Assembly: GCA_019136655.1 (NCBI GenBank)
Contig: JAGVTU010000017.1
Coordinates: 274,312 to 338,311, forward strand
Direction: 5' to 3'
Origin: Bacteroidota bacterium
GTDB taxonomy: Bacteria; Bacteroidota; Bacteroidia; AKYH767-A; OLB10
DNA: 64,000 nt
Shown in pieces: positions 17,291 to 25,690 of this stretch. A model generated the notes under the pieces. It did no database searches. It was not told the DNA's origin and saw only the letters and a list, made by a program, of their open reading frames with translations. Both the position numbers and the translations under genes were made by a program. How positions within the stretch are numbered: the first letter of the stretch is position 1; each line of letters opens with the position of its first letter.

Positions 17291-17548
17291 ATGGAAAACC
17301 TCAAGGAAGAACTGAAAAAACAAATTATTGAACAATTAAATCTGGAAGACAAAAAGCCGTCAGATATAGCTGACGATGCACCATTGTTTGGCGACAACGG
17401 ACTTGGACTTGACTCTATTGATGCCCTTGAACTGATTGTTCTCTTAGACAAACATTACCACATCAAACTGTCAAATCCGGAGGAAGGGAAAAAAGTTTTT
17501 AACTCCATTAACTCCATGGCTGAATACATCAACCAGGCAAAAAAGTAA
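17291..17548 (+). CDS. Acyl carrier protein (aryl-polyene operon, second copy)
   Basis: The protein has 85 residues. The phosphopantetheine serine is S42 in GLGLDSIDALEL. It differs clearly from the first ACP (13651): it has a longer N-terminal helix and a GLGLDS rather than LELDS context. The two may serve different ketosynthases or steps. It is tightly packed, 2 bases after the preceding gene and 7 before the next ketosynthase. Confidence 0.93.
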   Translation: MENLKEELKKQIIEQLNLEDKKPSDIADDAPLFGDNGLGLDSIDALELIVLLDKHYHIKLSNPEEGKKVFNSINSMAEYINQAKK

Positions 17549-17555
17549 ACTCACA

Positions 17556-18734
17556 ATGAGTGTGTATGTTACAGGCATGGGCATCATTTCAGCTGTTGGA
17601 AACAATGTGGCTGAAAATCTCTCTTCACTTAAGGAGAGAAGAAGTGGTATCCGTAAAACAAAGTTGGCCTGTCATCCGCATGAAATATTTGCAGCACCTG
17701 TAAATTTATCTGACGAAGACCTGAGAACTCGCTTTCAGGTTTCGAACACGCCTCATTCAAGAACCTCCCTGTTGGGCATTGCCGCAGTGGCCGAAGCCTG
17801 GGGCAGTAATAAACATCTGCCCAATGTGCGTACTGCATTTATCGGATCTACTTCTGTTGGCGGTATGGATAAAACAGAAAAATATTACCGACAGGCGCTT
17901 GAAGGAAATTCTGCTGACTTTTCACTTGTGCAAACACATGACAGTGGCAACACTTCTGAAAAAATTGCGCATCACTTCGGAATAAAAGGTTATATCAACA
18001 CCTTGTCAACAGCGTGTTCATCTGCTGCCAATGCACTGATGCTCGCTGCACGCATGCTTGAACATGGCCATGCTGACCGAATTGTAGCAGGAGGCTCCGA
18101 CCCTTTGACGGGATTTACCATCAGCGGATTTCAGTCGCTGATGATTTATGATGAGGATTGGTGCAAACCATTTGACGAAAACAGAAACGGACTGAACCTT
18201 GGCGAAGGCGCTGCCTACCTTGTTCTTGAAAACGAAAAAAGTATTTCTGCAACAGGAAACAAACCACTCTGTTTGCTGAAAGGATGGAGCAATGCAGCAG
18301 ATGCCTATCACCAAACCGCATCGTCACCGGAAGGAAAAGGAGCAACACTTGCCATGAAAAATGCTATCGAAAAATCAGGAGTTGCACTGAGTGATATTTC
18401 CTACATCAATGCACATGGCACCGGAACAAAAAACAACGACCTGAGTGAGTCAACTGCACTGCAGAATATTTTTGGCAAAAACATTCCGCCCTTCAGCTCA
18501 ACAAAAGCTTTTACCGGACATACTCTTGCTGCAGCAGGTGCCATCGAAGCAGTGTATTCGGTGTTGTCCATCGTACATCAGGTATTGCTGCCCGGATTAA
18601 ATTACAAAACCGTTATGTCGGAAACAGGATTGACTCCTGTAACTGAATACAAATCCTGCCAGGTAAATGCAGTTCTTTCCAATTCTTTTGGTTTTGGAGG
18701 CAACAATACATCTTTAATTTTTAAAAAAATCTGA
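17556..18734 (+). CDS. Beta-ketoacyl-ACP synthase II-like (aryl-polyene operon)
   Basis: The protein has 392 residues and is a full-length FabF-like ketosynthase. C154 in STACSSAANA, H287 in NAHGTGTKNND and H322 in FTGHTLAAAG form the active site. It probably works as a heterodimer with the chain-length-factor-like protein encoded just downstream (18738). This is the known arrangement for aryl-polyene ketosynthases and is inferred here from synteny. Confidence 0.94.
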   Translation: MSVYVTGMGIISAVGNNVAENLSSLKERRSGIRKTKLACHPHEIFAAPVNLSDEDLRTRFQVSNTPHSRTSLLGIAAVAEAWGSNKHLPNVRTAFIGSTSVGGMDKTEKYYRQALEGNSADFSLVQTHDSGNTSEKIAHHFGIKGYINTLSTACSSAANALMLAARMLEHGHADRIVAGGSDPLTGFTISGFQSLMIYDEDWCKPFDENRNGLNLGEGAAYLVLENEKSISATGNKPLCLLKGWSNAADAYHQTASSPEGKGATLAMKNAIEKSGVALSDISYINAHGTGTKNNDLSESTALQNIFGKNIPPFSSTKAFTGHTLAAAGAIEAVYSVLSIVHQVLLPGLNYKTVMSETGLTPVTEYKSCQVNAVLSNSFGFGGNNTSLIFKKI

Positions 18735-18737
18735 ACG

Positions 18738-19694
18738 ATGTATTACATTCAATCCTCTGCATATATTTCACATCAGGATACTTTTCGCAAGAAGGGATTC
18801 TCAAAAAATCTCTCTGAAAATATTTCGACTTTAATCAAACCTGATTACAAAGAATTTATCAATCCGGCTCTCATACGAAGAATGAGTGAAGTGCTTCGTA
18901 TGTCAGTAGCCTGTGGCAGTGCTGCATTGCAGGATGCAGGTGTGAAAACAGCCGATGCCATCATTGCAGGTACCGGCCTTGGTTGCCTCATGGACACTGA
19001 AAAATTTTTGAATAACGTAATCACCATTCAGGGAGGTATGCTCCCTCCTACTTCATTCATTCAGTCAACTCACAACACCATTGCAGGGCAACTTTCGCTG
19101 GCACTCTCCTGCCACAGTTATAATATGACGCATACACAAAACAGTTTGTCGTTTGAGTATGCATTGTCAGACGCCATGCTGATGCTGGATGAACAGCAGG
19201 GAAATATTCTTGCGGGTGCTGCCGATGAATATATTGATCCCTTGCAGCCTGTTGCAAATCATTTTGGTTTAAACCGTTTTCCACTGACATCAGGAGCAGG
19301 ATTTTTTGTTTTGTCAGATAAGGCTTCAGCACACACAAATGCTGTATTAGCAGATGTGCTTGCCATTCACGACAGCGATGAAAATATCTGTAAAGATTTT
19401 CTTGAAAGAAATCATCTCTCTTCTCCTGATTTTATTCTTACAGATGGATATCATGATGACACCAAGCGCATCTCTCAGAATTTTTCTGAAACACCTGTAA
19501 TTCCATACACTCCTCTTTGTGGAATGTATGCTACATCATCAGCGTTTGCCATGCATCTTGCCATTGATATCCTTCAGCAGAAAACAGAACAAGTTTCAGG
19601 AACTGCAATCAGACAACATCGCAATGCACTTATTATAAATCAACTTTTACCGGGCCGTACAGGACTCATCTTAATAAAAAACTATGAAGCATAA
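18738..19694 (+). CDS. Ketosynthase chain-length-factor-like protein
   Basis: The protein has 318 residues, a KAS fold and no catalytic cysteine: the expected ACSS segment reads THTQNSLSFEYA. This fits a chain-length-factor subunit that pairs with an active ketosynthase. Other KAS landmarks remain, such as GTGLGCLMDTEKF, PTSFIQSTHNTIAGQ and AGAADEYID. It follows the active ketosynthase by 3 bases and overlaps the deacetylase gene by 11 bases. Confidence 0.85.
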   Translation: MYYIQSSAYISHQDTFRKKGFSKNLSENISTLIKPDYKEFINPALIRRMSEVLRMSVACGSAALQDAGVKTADAIIAGTGLGCLMDTEKFLNNVITIQGGMLPPTSFIQSTHNTIAGQLSLALSCHSYNMTHTQNSLSFEYALSDAMLMLDEQQGNILAGAADEYIDPLQPVANHFGLNRFPLTSGAGFFVLSDKASAHTNAVLADVLAIHDSDENICKDFLERNHLSSPDFILTDGYHDDTKRISQNFSETPVIPYTPLCGMYATSSAFAMHLAIDILQQKTEQVSGTAIRQHRNALIINQLLPGRTGLILIKNYEA

Positions 19695-20436
19695 AATCGT
19701 AACTGTCGTTTTTATTCTTGCATTAATTCTTACAGGGATTTTGTATTACAACAATTCAAATCTGATTCCTGTTCTCACTGTAATTCTGGTAATCTATCTT
19801 GCAATAACGGCATTGGGGTCGTATCAGATAAAACTTAATTACTACATCACTTCTCTGAACAAAACCAACAGCGACAGCATTGCACTCACTTTTGATGATG
19901 GTCCTGACCCTGCCACCACTCCTCAGATACTTGAAATTTTGAAACTTGCCAATCTGAAAGCAAATTTTTTTGTGATTGGGAAAAATGCAGAAAAATATCC
20001 TGAACTGATAAAAGCTATAGCAGCTGACGGACATACCATCGGCAATCATTCCTATTCTCATTCTGCAGGTATAGGATTATTCTCCAGACAGAAATTAGTG
20101 AATGACGTAAACCAATGCACTGAAGCGATTGAGAAAATTACCGGAGTGAAACCTGTTTTATTCAGACCGCCATTTGGTGTTACCAATCCGCGTTATGCCT
20201 ATCTGCTTCAGACAACAGGACTAAAATCCATCGGATGGAGTATCAGAAGCTACGACACAACCATAGAAAATGAAAAAAAACTATACAACCGAATAACTTC
20301 ACAATTAAAAGCGGGAAGTATCGTACTTTTACATGATACCAGCACAACAACCATACGAATGTTACCCTCACTCATCAACTATTGCAATCAAAACAATTTA
20401 CCTATAAAACCGATTAACGAACTTACAGAACAATGA
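19684..20436 (+). CDS. Membrane-anchored polysaccharide deacetylase (NodB domain)
   Basis: The protein has 250 residues. Two hydrophobic segments (about 5-22 and 28-46) anchor the NodB domain. Metal-binding motif 1 is TFDDGPDPATT (D71, D72). Motif 2 is H122/H126 in NHSYSHS. Motif 3 is RPPFGVTNPRY, and the last motif is LLHDTS. It probably removes acetyl from a glycan in the envelope. Such genes recur in flexirubin-type clusters, but their substrate there is not known. Confidence 0.9.
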   Translation: MKHKIVTVVFILALILTGILYYNNSNLIPVLTVILVIYLAITALGSYQIKLNYYITSLNKTNSDSIALTFDDGPDPATTPQILEILKLANLKANFFVIGKNAEKYPELIKAIAADGHTIGNHSYSHSAGIGLFSRQKLVNDVNQCTEAIEKITGVKPVLFRPPFGVTNPRYAYLLQTTGLKSIGWSIRSYDTTIENEKKLYNRITSQLKAGSIVLLHDTSTTTIRMLPSLINYCNQNNLPIKPINELTEQ

Positions 20437-21062
20437 AACACCTTCACCGATTATTTTGGTTAATGCTTTTAATAACTTCTGCTGTAGCTGCACAAAACCC
20501 CGAGCCGCTGTCTGACAGTAAAGATTTTATTTCGAGACTGAAAGAGCAAAGCCAACAAAACAAAACCATCAAAGCAGATTTTACTGAAGAGCGTTATATG
20601 TCTGTACTGAAGGAGCCACAGAAGTCTAACGGAATATTTTATTACAAAAAGGACAATATGCTGCGCTGGGAGAAAACAGCACCTTCGTCATACATTTTTA
20701 TCAGTGCCGACAATAAAGTGAAGGTTCGCGAGAGTGATAAAATTAAAGATGTTTCTTCCGTCAATCAGGTAATCGGCAGAATAAAAGATTTGATGCTGAC
20801 ACTAGTGAATGGAAATTTCAACGACAGCAAACAGTTTGAACCCAGTTATTTTCAGACAGCTCAGTCGTATATCGTAAAACTAAAACCTAAGAATAAGCGA
20901 ATGAGTAATTCTTTCGAATATATTCAACTCAGCTTTAACAAAAAAAATATGCTGCTCGATGAACTTTCCTTCTTTGAAAAATCAGGTGACAAAAATGTGA
21001 TGAAGTTCAGCAATCAGCGTGTAAATATTCCATTGGCCGATACCTTATTTACTAATTTCTGA
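20433..21062 (+). CDS. LolA-like outer-membrane lipoprotein carrier protein
   Basis: The protein has 209 residues. A signal peptide (about 1-20, ending AVAAQ) is followed by the LolA pattern (IKADFTEERYMSVLKEP, SNGIFYYKKDNMLRWEKTAPSSYIFISADNKVKV). LolA-like proteins in aryl-polyene clusters probably help carry the lipid-linked product across the periplasm. It overlaps the deacetylase by 4 bases and the next gene starts 2 bases later. A housekeeping LolA is not in the window, so a general role cannot be ruled out. Confidence 0.88.
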   Translation: MKHLHRLFWLMLLITSAVAAQNPEPLSDSKDFISRLKEQSQQNKTIKADFTEERYMSVLKEPQKSNGIFYYKKDNMLRWEKTAPSSYIFISADNKVKVRESDKIKDVSSVNQVIGRIKDLMLTLVNGNFNDSKQFEPSYFQTAQSYIVKLKPKNKRMSNSFEYIQLSFNKKNMLLDELSFFEKSGDKNVMKFSNQRVNIPLADTLFTNF

Positions 21063-21064
21063 AG

Positions 21065-21412
21065 ATGCTGCTGAATTCATTCTTCTTTATTCAAAAAAAT
21101 GATGACGGTGTTTATCGCCTGCAACTGAATGCCGATCATGTAATTTACAAAGGGCATTTCCCTGAAAATCCTGTTACTCCCGGTGTGGTGCTGATACAGA
21201 TGCTTACCGAGCTGATGCAACAGCATACAGGCAAAGCAGTGCGACTGATTTCCATCCCTTCCTGTAAATTTTCAAAAACGCTGAATCCTTTTGAATATCC
21301 ATTTGTCAACTACAGCATTAAAACAACACAAAGCGACAACCACATTCAGGTGAGTGCACAGGTGGAAGAAGAAGGAACGCTGTTTTGTAAAATATCAGCA
21401 GTGTACGAATGA
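21065..21412 (+). CDS. FabZ/ApeI-like 3-hydroxyacyl-ACP dehydratase
   Basis: The protein has 115 residues and a single hot-dog domain. The motif GHFPENPVTPGVVLIQ is the FabA/FabZ signature with the catalytic His of GHFP. The acidic residue expected six positions after the Pro of PGV is Gln here (PGVVLIQ), with a Glu three residues later (MLTE). Catalysis may therefore differ or be lost. It overlaps the GT2 gene by 4 bases. Confidence 0.82.
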   Translation: MLLNSFFFIQKNDDGVYRLQLNADHVIYKGHFPENPVTPGVVLIQMLTELMQQHTGKAVRLISIPSCKFSKTLNPFEYPFVNYSIKTTQSDNHIQVSAQVEEEGTLFCKISAVYE

Positions 21413-22578
21413 TTCAACTGAATGTAATTCATGCCTGTGTCATTGTGCCTACCTTCAACAATGACAAGACACTGGAAAGAGTGTTGACAGGTGTTCTTAC
21501 ATTCAGCAATGGCAATGATGTGATTGTAGTAAATGATGGTTCTACGGATAACACCGATGCTGTTCTTGAAAAATTTCGCAACAGAATTATTCTGCTAAAG
21601 AATGAAAAAAATCAGGGAAAAGGATTTTCATTGCGCAAAGGATTTGCAGAAGCCATCAACAGAGGATTTAAAAATGCTATAACTATTGACAGTGACGGAC
21701 AACATTACCCTGACGACATCAGCGTGATGATTGAAAATGCACAGCTCCATCCGGGTGCATTGCTGATGGGCTCACGCAATATGAATCAGGAAAATGTTCC
21801 GGGGAAAAGTTCTTTTGGAAATAAGTTTTCAAAGTTCTGGTTTTGGATTGAAACAGGTCAGAAACTTCCTGATACGCAAACAGGTTTTCGGCTGTATCCT
21901 CTTGATGAGCTGAAACACATTCGCTTGTTCACACGCAAATTTGAAACTGAAATTGAAGTAATCGTAAGGCTTGCATGGAGAGATGTAAAAATTATTGCAG
22001 TGGCTGTGAAAGTATTATATGACCCTGATGAACGTGTTTCGCACTTCAGACCTTTTCGTGATTTTACGCGCATCAGCATACTCAACACCTGTCTGGTTTT
22101 TCTTACACTGATTTATTTTCTTCCTAAGCGCATCATTCAGTATCTCTGGCGCAAAGGAATTATCACTGTGCTGAAAGAAGAAATTTTCCGCAGTGATGAA
22201 AGTAATTTCAAAAAGGCAGCATCTGTTGGCTTTGGTGTTTTTATGGGCATTGTTCCCATCTGGGGTTTTCAGCTGCTGGTAGGAATTCCTTTGGCTGTTT
22301 TAATGCGAATGAATAAAGTTTTGTTTATTGCCGCTGCCAACATCAGCATTCCTCCAATGATTCCACTTATCATTTTTGCAAGCTACTACACAGGAGGATT
22401 TTTTGTAAAAGAGAAAATGCGTTTCCAAAGTCTGGCAGAAATTAATCTCGAAAGTATCCATGCCAACTTTATACAATATGCCACCGGTGCATGCATACTG
22501 GCTGTAATTGCCGGTGCAATAGCTGCAGTGATTACTTATATGGCATTCAGTATTTATAAATTCAGGAAAGTAAGATGA
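21409..22578 (+). CDS. Family 2 glycosyltransferase fused to a DUF2062 membrane domain
   Basis: The protein has 389 residues. Residues about 8-230 are a GT-A glycosyltransferase (VIVPTFNNDKTLERVL, NDGSTDNTD, then TIDSDGQH with the metal-binding Asp pair, and TQTGFRLYP). Residues about 265-385 are a DUF2062 domain (FKKAASVGFGVFMGIVPIWG, IPPMIPLIIFASYYTGG) with about three membrane segments. It probably transfers a sugar to a membrane lipid or to the polyene product. It is the last gene of the operon. Its stop lies 2 bases from the left repeat of the mnmE island. Confidence 0.9.
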   Translation: MIQLNVIHACVIVPTFNNDKTLERVLTGVLTFSNGNDVIVVNDGSTDNTDAVLEKFRNRIILLKNEKNQGKGFSLRKGFAEAINRGFKNAITIDSDGQHYPDDISVMIENAQLHPGALLMGSRNMNQENVPGKSSFGNKFSKFWFWIETGQKLPDTQTGFRLYPLDELKHIRLFTRKFETEIEVIVRLAWRDVKIIAVAVKVLYDPDERVSHFRPFRDFTRISILNTCLVFLTLIYFLPKRIIQYLWRKGIITVLKEEIFRSDESNFKKAASVGFGVFMGIVPIWGFQLLVGIPLAVLMRMNKVLFIAAANISIPPMIPLIIFASYYTGGFFVKEKMRFQSLAEINLESIHANFIQYATGACILAVIAGAIAAVITYMAFSIYKFRKVR

Positions 22579-22579
22579 G

Positions 22580-22603
22580 TTTACTTCCCGATACAAAACT
22601 TCG
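22580..22603. repeat. Left attachment-site repeat of the mnmE island
   Basis: This 24-base sequence is repeated directly at 31581-31604 with one mismatch (G at 22590 against T at 31591). Read on the minus strand it contains TTTTGTATCGGGAAGTAA, which encodes FCIGK-stop, the conserved MnmE C-terminus. Here no mnmE reading frame precedes it. It looks like the original mnmE end left behind by an insertion. The right copy is the functional gene end. Confidence 0.88.
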
Positions 22604-22785
22604 GATTAAGAAGTTTCTCAACAGGCGTTATCATTTTACTTTTGTGTTTTGTAACGTTGAGTTAATTAAGTATAAAAAGTTTCTTTACTTATAATCCTGC
22701 TTAAAATCATTTAACCAATACATAAGAGAGGACAAATAATGAAGGTAGTGTTTTACTGCACGAAAAATATTTGATAGGCTTTCCC

Positions 22786-25686
22786 TTATACACTTGTTGA
22801 ATTTGTTACCACATCAAAATCTGCTCCGATGGCTTCAAAATGCTTTCTGCCACATTTGATTTTGTCTGCTTCTGAATTACGGAGCTTTTCAAAGTTTTTG
22901 GTGCTTTTTGTTTCTCTTACCAAATAAATGGTTTCATCATTGTGCTTTACTATTGCCCAGTCGGGGTTGTATGTACCAATAGGGGTTTCTACTTTGAAGA
23001 ATGCAGGTAGTTTTACAAATAGCTTTATATCTTCTCTCTTGTCTAATTCTTCGGCAAAACGTCTTTCTACTTCGCTATCATAAATAACTGCATTATAAAC
23101 TGATTTTTGAACCTGCAAACATTGTTCAAAGTAGTCTTTCAATTCTTCTTCTCGGAATAGCTGCATACTCCATTCTACCTGCCCTGTTGTTAGTTTTTCG
23201 TACTTAATTCCGTCAATCATTAACTTGTGTAATTCCCGATTGATAATTCCGGCTACTGCATCCATAAACTTCTGTGGATTGATGGCAAACTCAGCAATTC
23301 TGTTGGAACCTGAAAGTATCTTTACCAATGTGGCTCTTGTGAGTTCTGTTTCTTTTTGCAGGTAGGCAAGAATATCAGGCAGAATGCCTGAATATTCAAT
23401 TTTTATCTCATTGGCTTTTGTGTTGGTGGTTGTTACCCCTTTCTTTTCAATACCAACAATATCTTCCCTGTATGATACTTTAACCGCTTCAATTTTTTCC
23501 ATTTCTGAAATAGACTTAATTGCGTTAGCAATTAAGGTGTCTGTTGAGTAATCAACCTGATAGGTAGTGCGGTGCTTGATTTTATTCCAAAGGATTTCAA
23601 ACTCAGGGTCGAGAAATATCTGTTTGTTGATTTTGAGCCTTTTGGGTTCTTCGTCTTTTTTGATGTGTCTTTCTAATAGGTACGATTGTAAAACGGTGAT
23701 GATTTCCGCTTCCTGTTCTGCAAACTGCTCGGACAAGCCCAATGAAAATCCTTCTTTAGCAGGGTTGAATGCAGACTGTATTTTGCCGTTGGCATCTACA
23801 AACCCTTTGCTTACTAATTCTGCCCAAATATCTTCACTTGCTTTTCTGCCTAATGGTTTTTCTTCTTCACCTTCTAAAACAGATAATTTTGAGAATGCAA
23901 TTTTGGGTACTTTACCAAAGGTAACGCCACAATCGTCTTCATACTCTTTTTGCAGCCCTGCTGCAAAATCTGCATAGCTTTCACGTGCAATTACAGTTAG
24001 TTTGTTGATGTTATCGTCTTTTACTCTTTCGCCATCTGCATTTACTGGCAAACGAAGCCCACGACCTAATGTTTGTCTGCGTTCTTTTGTACTACCTACT
24101 TCTCTTAAAACACAAATCTGGAATACATTCGGGTTGTCCCAACCTTCACGAAGTGCAGAGTGTGAAAAGATAAATTTCAATGGCTCGTCCATTGAAAGTA
24201 ATTGCTCCTTGTTACGCATAATTTTTGCGTAGGTATCATCATCTGCCTGTGTGCTTCCGTTGGTGTCTTTGAATACCCCTTTTTTGTCTGCTGAGAAATA
24301 CCCATCGTGTAGCTTGTCCACCGGGAAAACATCTAATTCCTTGTATTGTGGCAACTTGATTAACTCGCTGTAATGGTATTCAAACAATTCAGCAAACTTG
24401 CCTTTAGCAGGTTTGCCTTCTGAATCATAGATACGGTAATTGGCAACCTTATCAACAAAAAACAAACTCAATACTTTAATGCCTTTACCTTTTAATTGCA
24501 ACTCTTTATCCAAGTGCTTTTTGATGGTATTTTTGATTTGCACTTCTATCAGATCATCTGTGATACCACCCCTTTCCTGACCTAAGTACAAACGACCTGA
24601 AGTAAAGTCTATAAACTCATTACCTGGTTCACAACTGATGTCTAAAACTTCAAAACCATTACGGTAGGCTTCTCTTTCATTGGATAAGGTATATAAATCT
24701 GCATTTTGCTTTACCCAAAAATCTTTCTCTTTTACACTTCCTTTGTCTTGAACTTGTATTTTAACTTTTGCTTTTATTCCGCTTTTGTTGTCCACTTCCA
24801 TCAATTTGATGTAAGCATCATTTTGAGCATTTGCACCAACTACTGAGGCAACTACAATTTGCTTCACCAAACGCAATTCATACGCCTTAATTGGGTCGAG
24901 CTTGTAAACAAGGTTGTACAAGTTTTTGTGCGTAGCAGAAAAACGGAATATGCACAAAGGATTGAGAGATTTGATGGCTTCCTGTGCTTTTGGGGTATTG
25001 TCCACACTTTGGGGTTCGTCTATCAAAACAATAGGGCGAACTGAATGGATAAAGTCTCTTGGGCTAAATCCGCTTAATTGGTTGCGTTCCTGATTGAAGA
25101 TGTTTGTTTCTTTATTGAAAGCATCAATATTGATAATCATTATCTGCAACTGGTTGCTGGTGGCAAATTGCCGAAGGCGATTTGCTTTCTTGCTATCATA
25201 TACAAAATGCTCAAACTCTATATTGTTGTAAAGTGCCTTGAAGTGCTCTCCTGTAATTTCAATATTCTTTAGTGTGCCTTCCCGGATGGCTACACTTGGC
25301 ACTACAATGATGAACTTCTTGAAACCATACTTTTGGCTCAACTCAAATATGGTACGCAGGTAAACGTAAGTTTTACCTGTGCCTGTTTCCATTTCTACGG
25401 AGAAGTTTAAGCCATTATTTTGAAATTCTGTTTCGGTGGTTGGGTCTAAATCATTTCTTTCCTGAATGGCTTGTAAGTTCTTTAATAGGGTATCATCCAT
25501 AAGGGTCAGATGATTGCCAATGCCTAACTCGGTTTGTATGGTGCTTAATTGCTGCCCCGCTTCTGCTTTTGCATTGATTTCTATGGTATAGTCGCCTTGG
25601 TTTAACGGTTGACCATCAAACAAATCAACAAAGCTGCTTACAGCTTGTATTTGATATTCTTGGGTGCTGTCGAACTTTAACTTCAT
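22786..25686 (-). CDS. Type III-like restriction subunit Res (SF2 helicase with PD-(D/E)XK nuclease)
   Basis: ATP-dependent DNA translocase/endonuclease of the island. The start at 25686 (MKLKFDSTQEYQ) is preferred, giving 966 residues. An upstream ATG at 25719 would overlap the KilA-N gene by 29 bases. Walker A is METGTGKT (99-106). Walker B is LIDEPQ (DEPQ 223-226), the Res-type variant of DEAH. Helicase C-half motifs appear in SHSALREGWDNPN and GRGLRLPV. A nuclease motif follows near the C-terminus: NPDWA (907-911) and ETK (925-927). Length is normal for Res (about 970). It is the last gene of the operon, 4 bases after the KilA-N stop. No truncation is seen. Confidence 0.92.
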   Translation of the reverse strand: MKLKFDSTQEYQIQAVSSFVDLFDGQPLNQGDYTIEINAKAEAGQQLSTIQTELGIGNHLTLMDDTLLKNLQAIQERNDLDPTTETEFQNNGLNFSVEMETGTGKTYVYLRTIFELSQKYGFKKFIIVVPSVAIREGTLKNIEITGEHFKALYNNIEFEHFVYDSKKANRLRQFATSNQLQIMIINIDAFNKETNIFNQERNQLSGFSPRDFIHSVRPIVLIDEPQSVDNTPKAQEAIKSLNPLCIFRFSATHKNLYNLVYKLDPIKAYELRLVKQIVVASVVGANAQNDAYIKLMEVDNKSGIKAKVKIQVQDKGSVKEKDFWVKQNADLYTLSNEREAYRNGFEVLDISCEPGNEFIDFTSGRLYLGQERGGITDDLIEVQIKNTIKKHLDKELQLKGKGIKVLSLFFVDKVANYRIYDSEGKPAKGKFAELFEYHYSELIKLPQYKELDVFPVDKLHDGYFSADKKGVFKDTNGSTQADDDTYAKIMRNKEQLLSMDEPLKFIFSHSALREGWDNPNVFQICVLREVGSTKERRQTLGRGLRLPVNADGERVKDDNINKLTVIARESYADFAAGLQKEYEDDCGVTFGKVPKIAFSKLSVLEGEEEKPLGRKASEDIWAELVSKGFVDANGKIQSAFNPAKEGFSLGLSEQFAEQEAEIITVLQSYLLERHIKKDEEPKRLKINKQIFLDPEFEILWNKIKHRTTYQVDYSTDTLIANAIKSISEMEKIEAVKVSYREDIVGIEKKGVTTTNTKANEIKIEYSGILPDILAYLQKETELTRATLVKILSGSNRIAEFAINPQKFMDAVAGIINRELHKLMIDGIKYEKLTTGQVEWSMQLFREEELKDYFEQCLQVQKSVYNAVIYDSEVERRFAEELDKREDIKLFVKLPAFFKVETPIGTYNPDWAIVKHNDETIYLVRETKSTKNFEKLRNSEADKIKCGRKHFEAIGADFDVVTNSTSV

Positions 25687-25690
25687 AAGG

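Noticed and set aside
23567..23977. Open frame opposite the res gene
   Set aside because: Antisense shadow of a conserved coding region, with no promoter and no recognisable motif.
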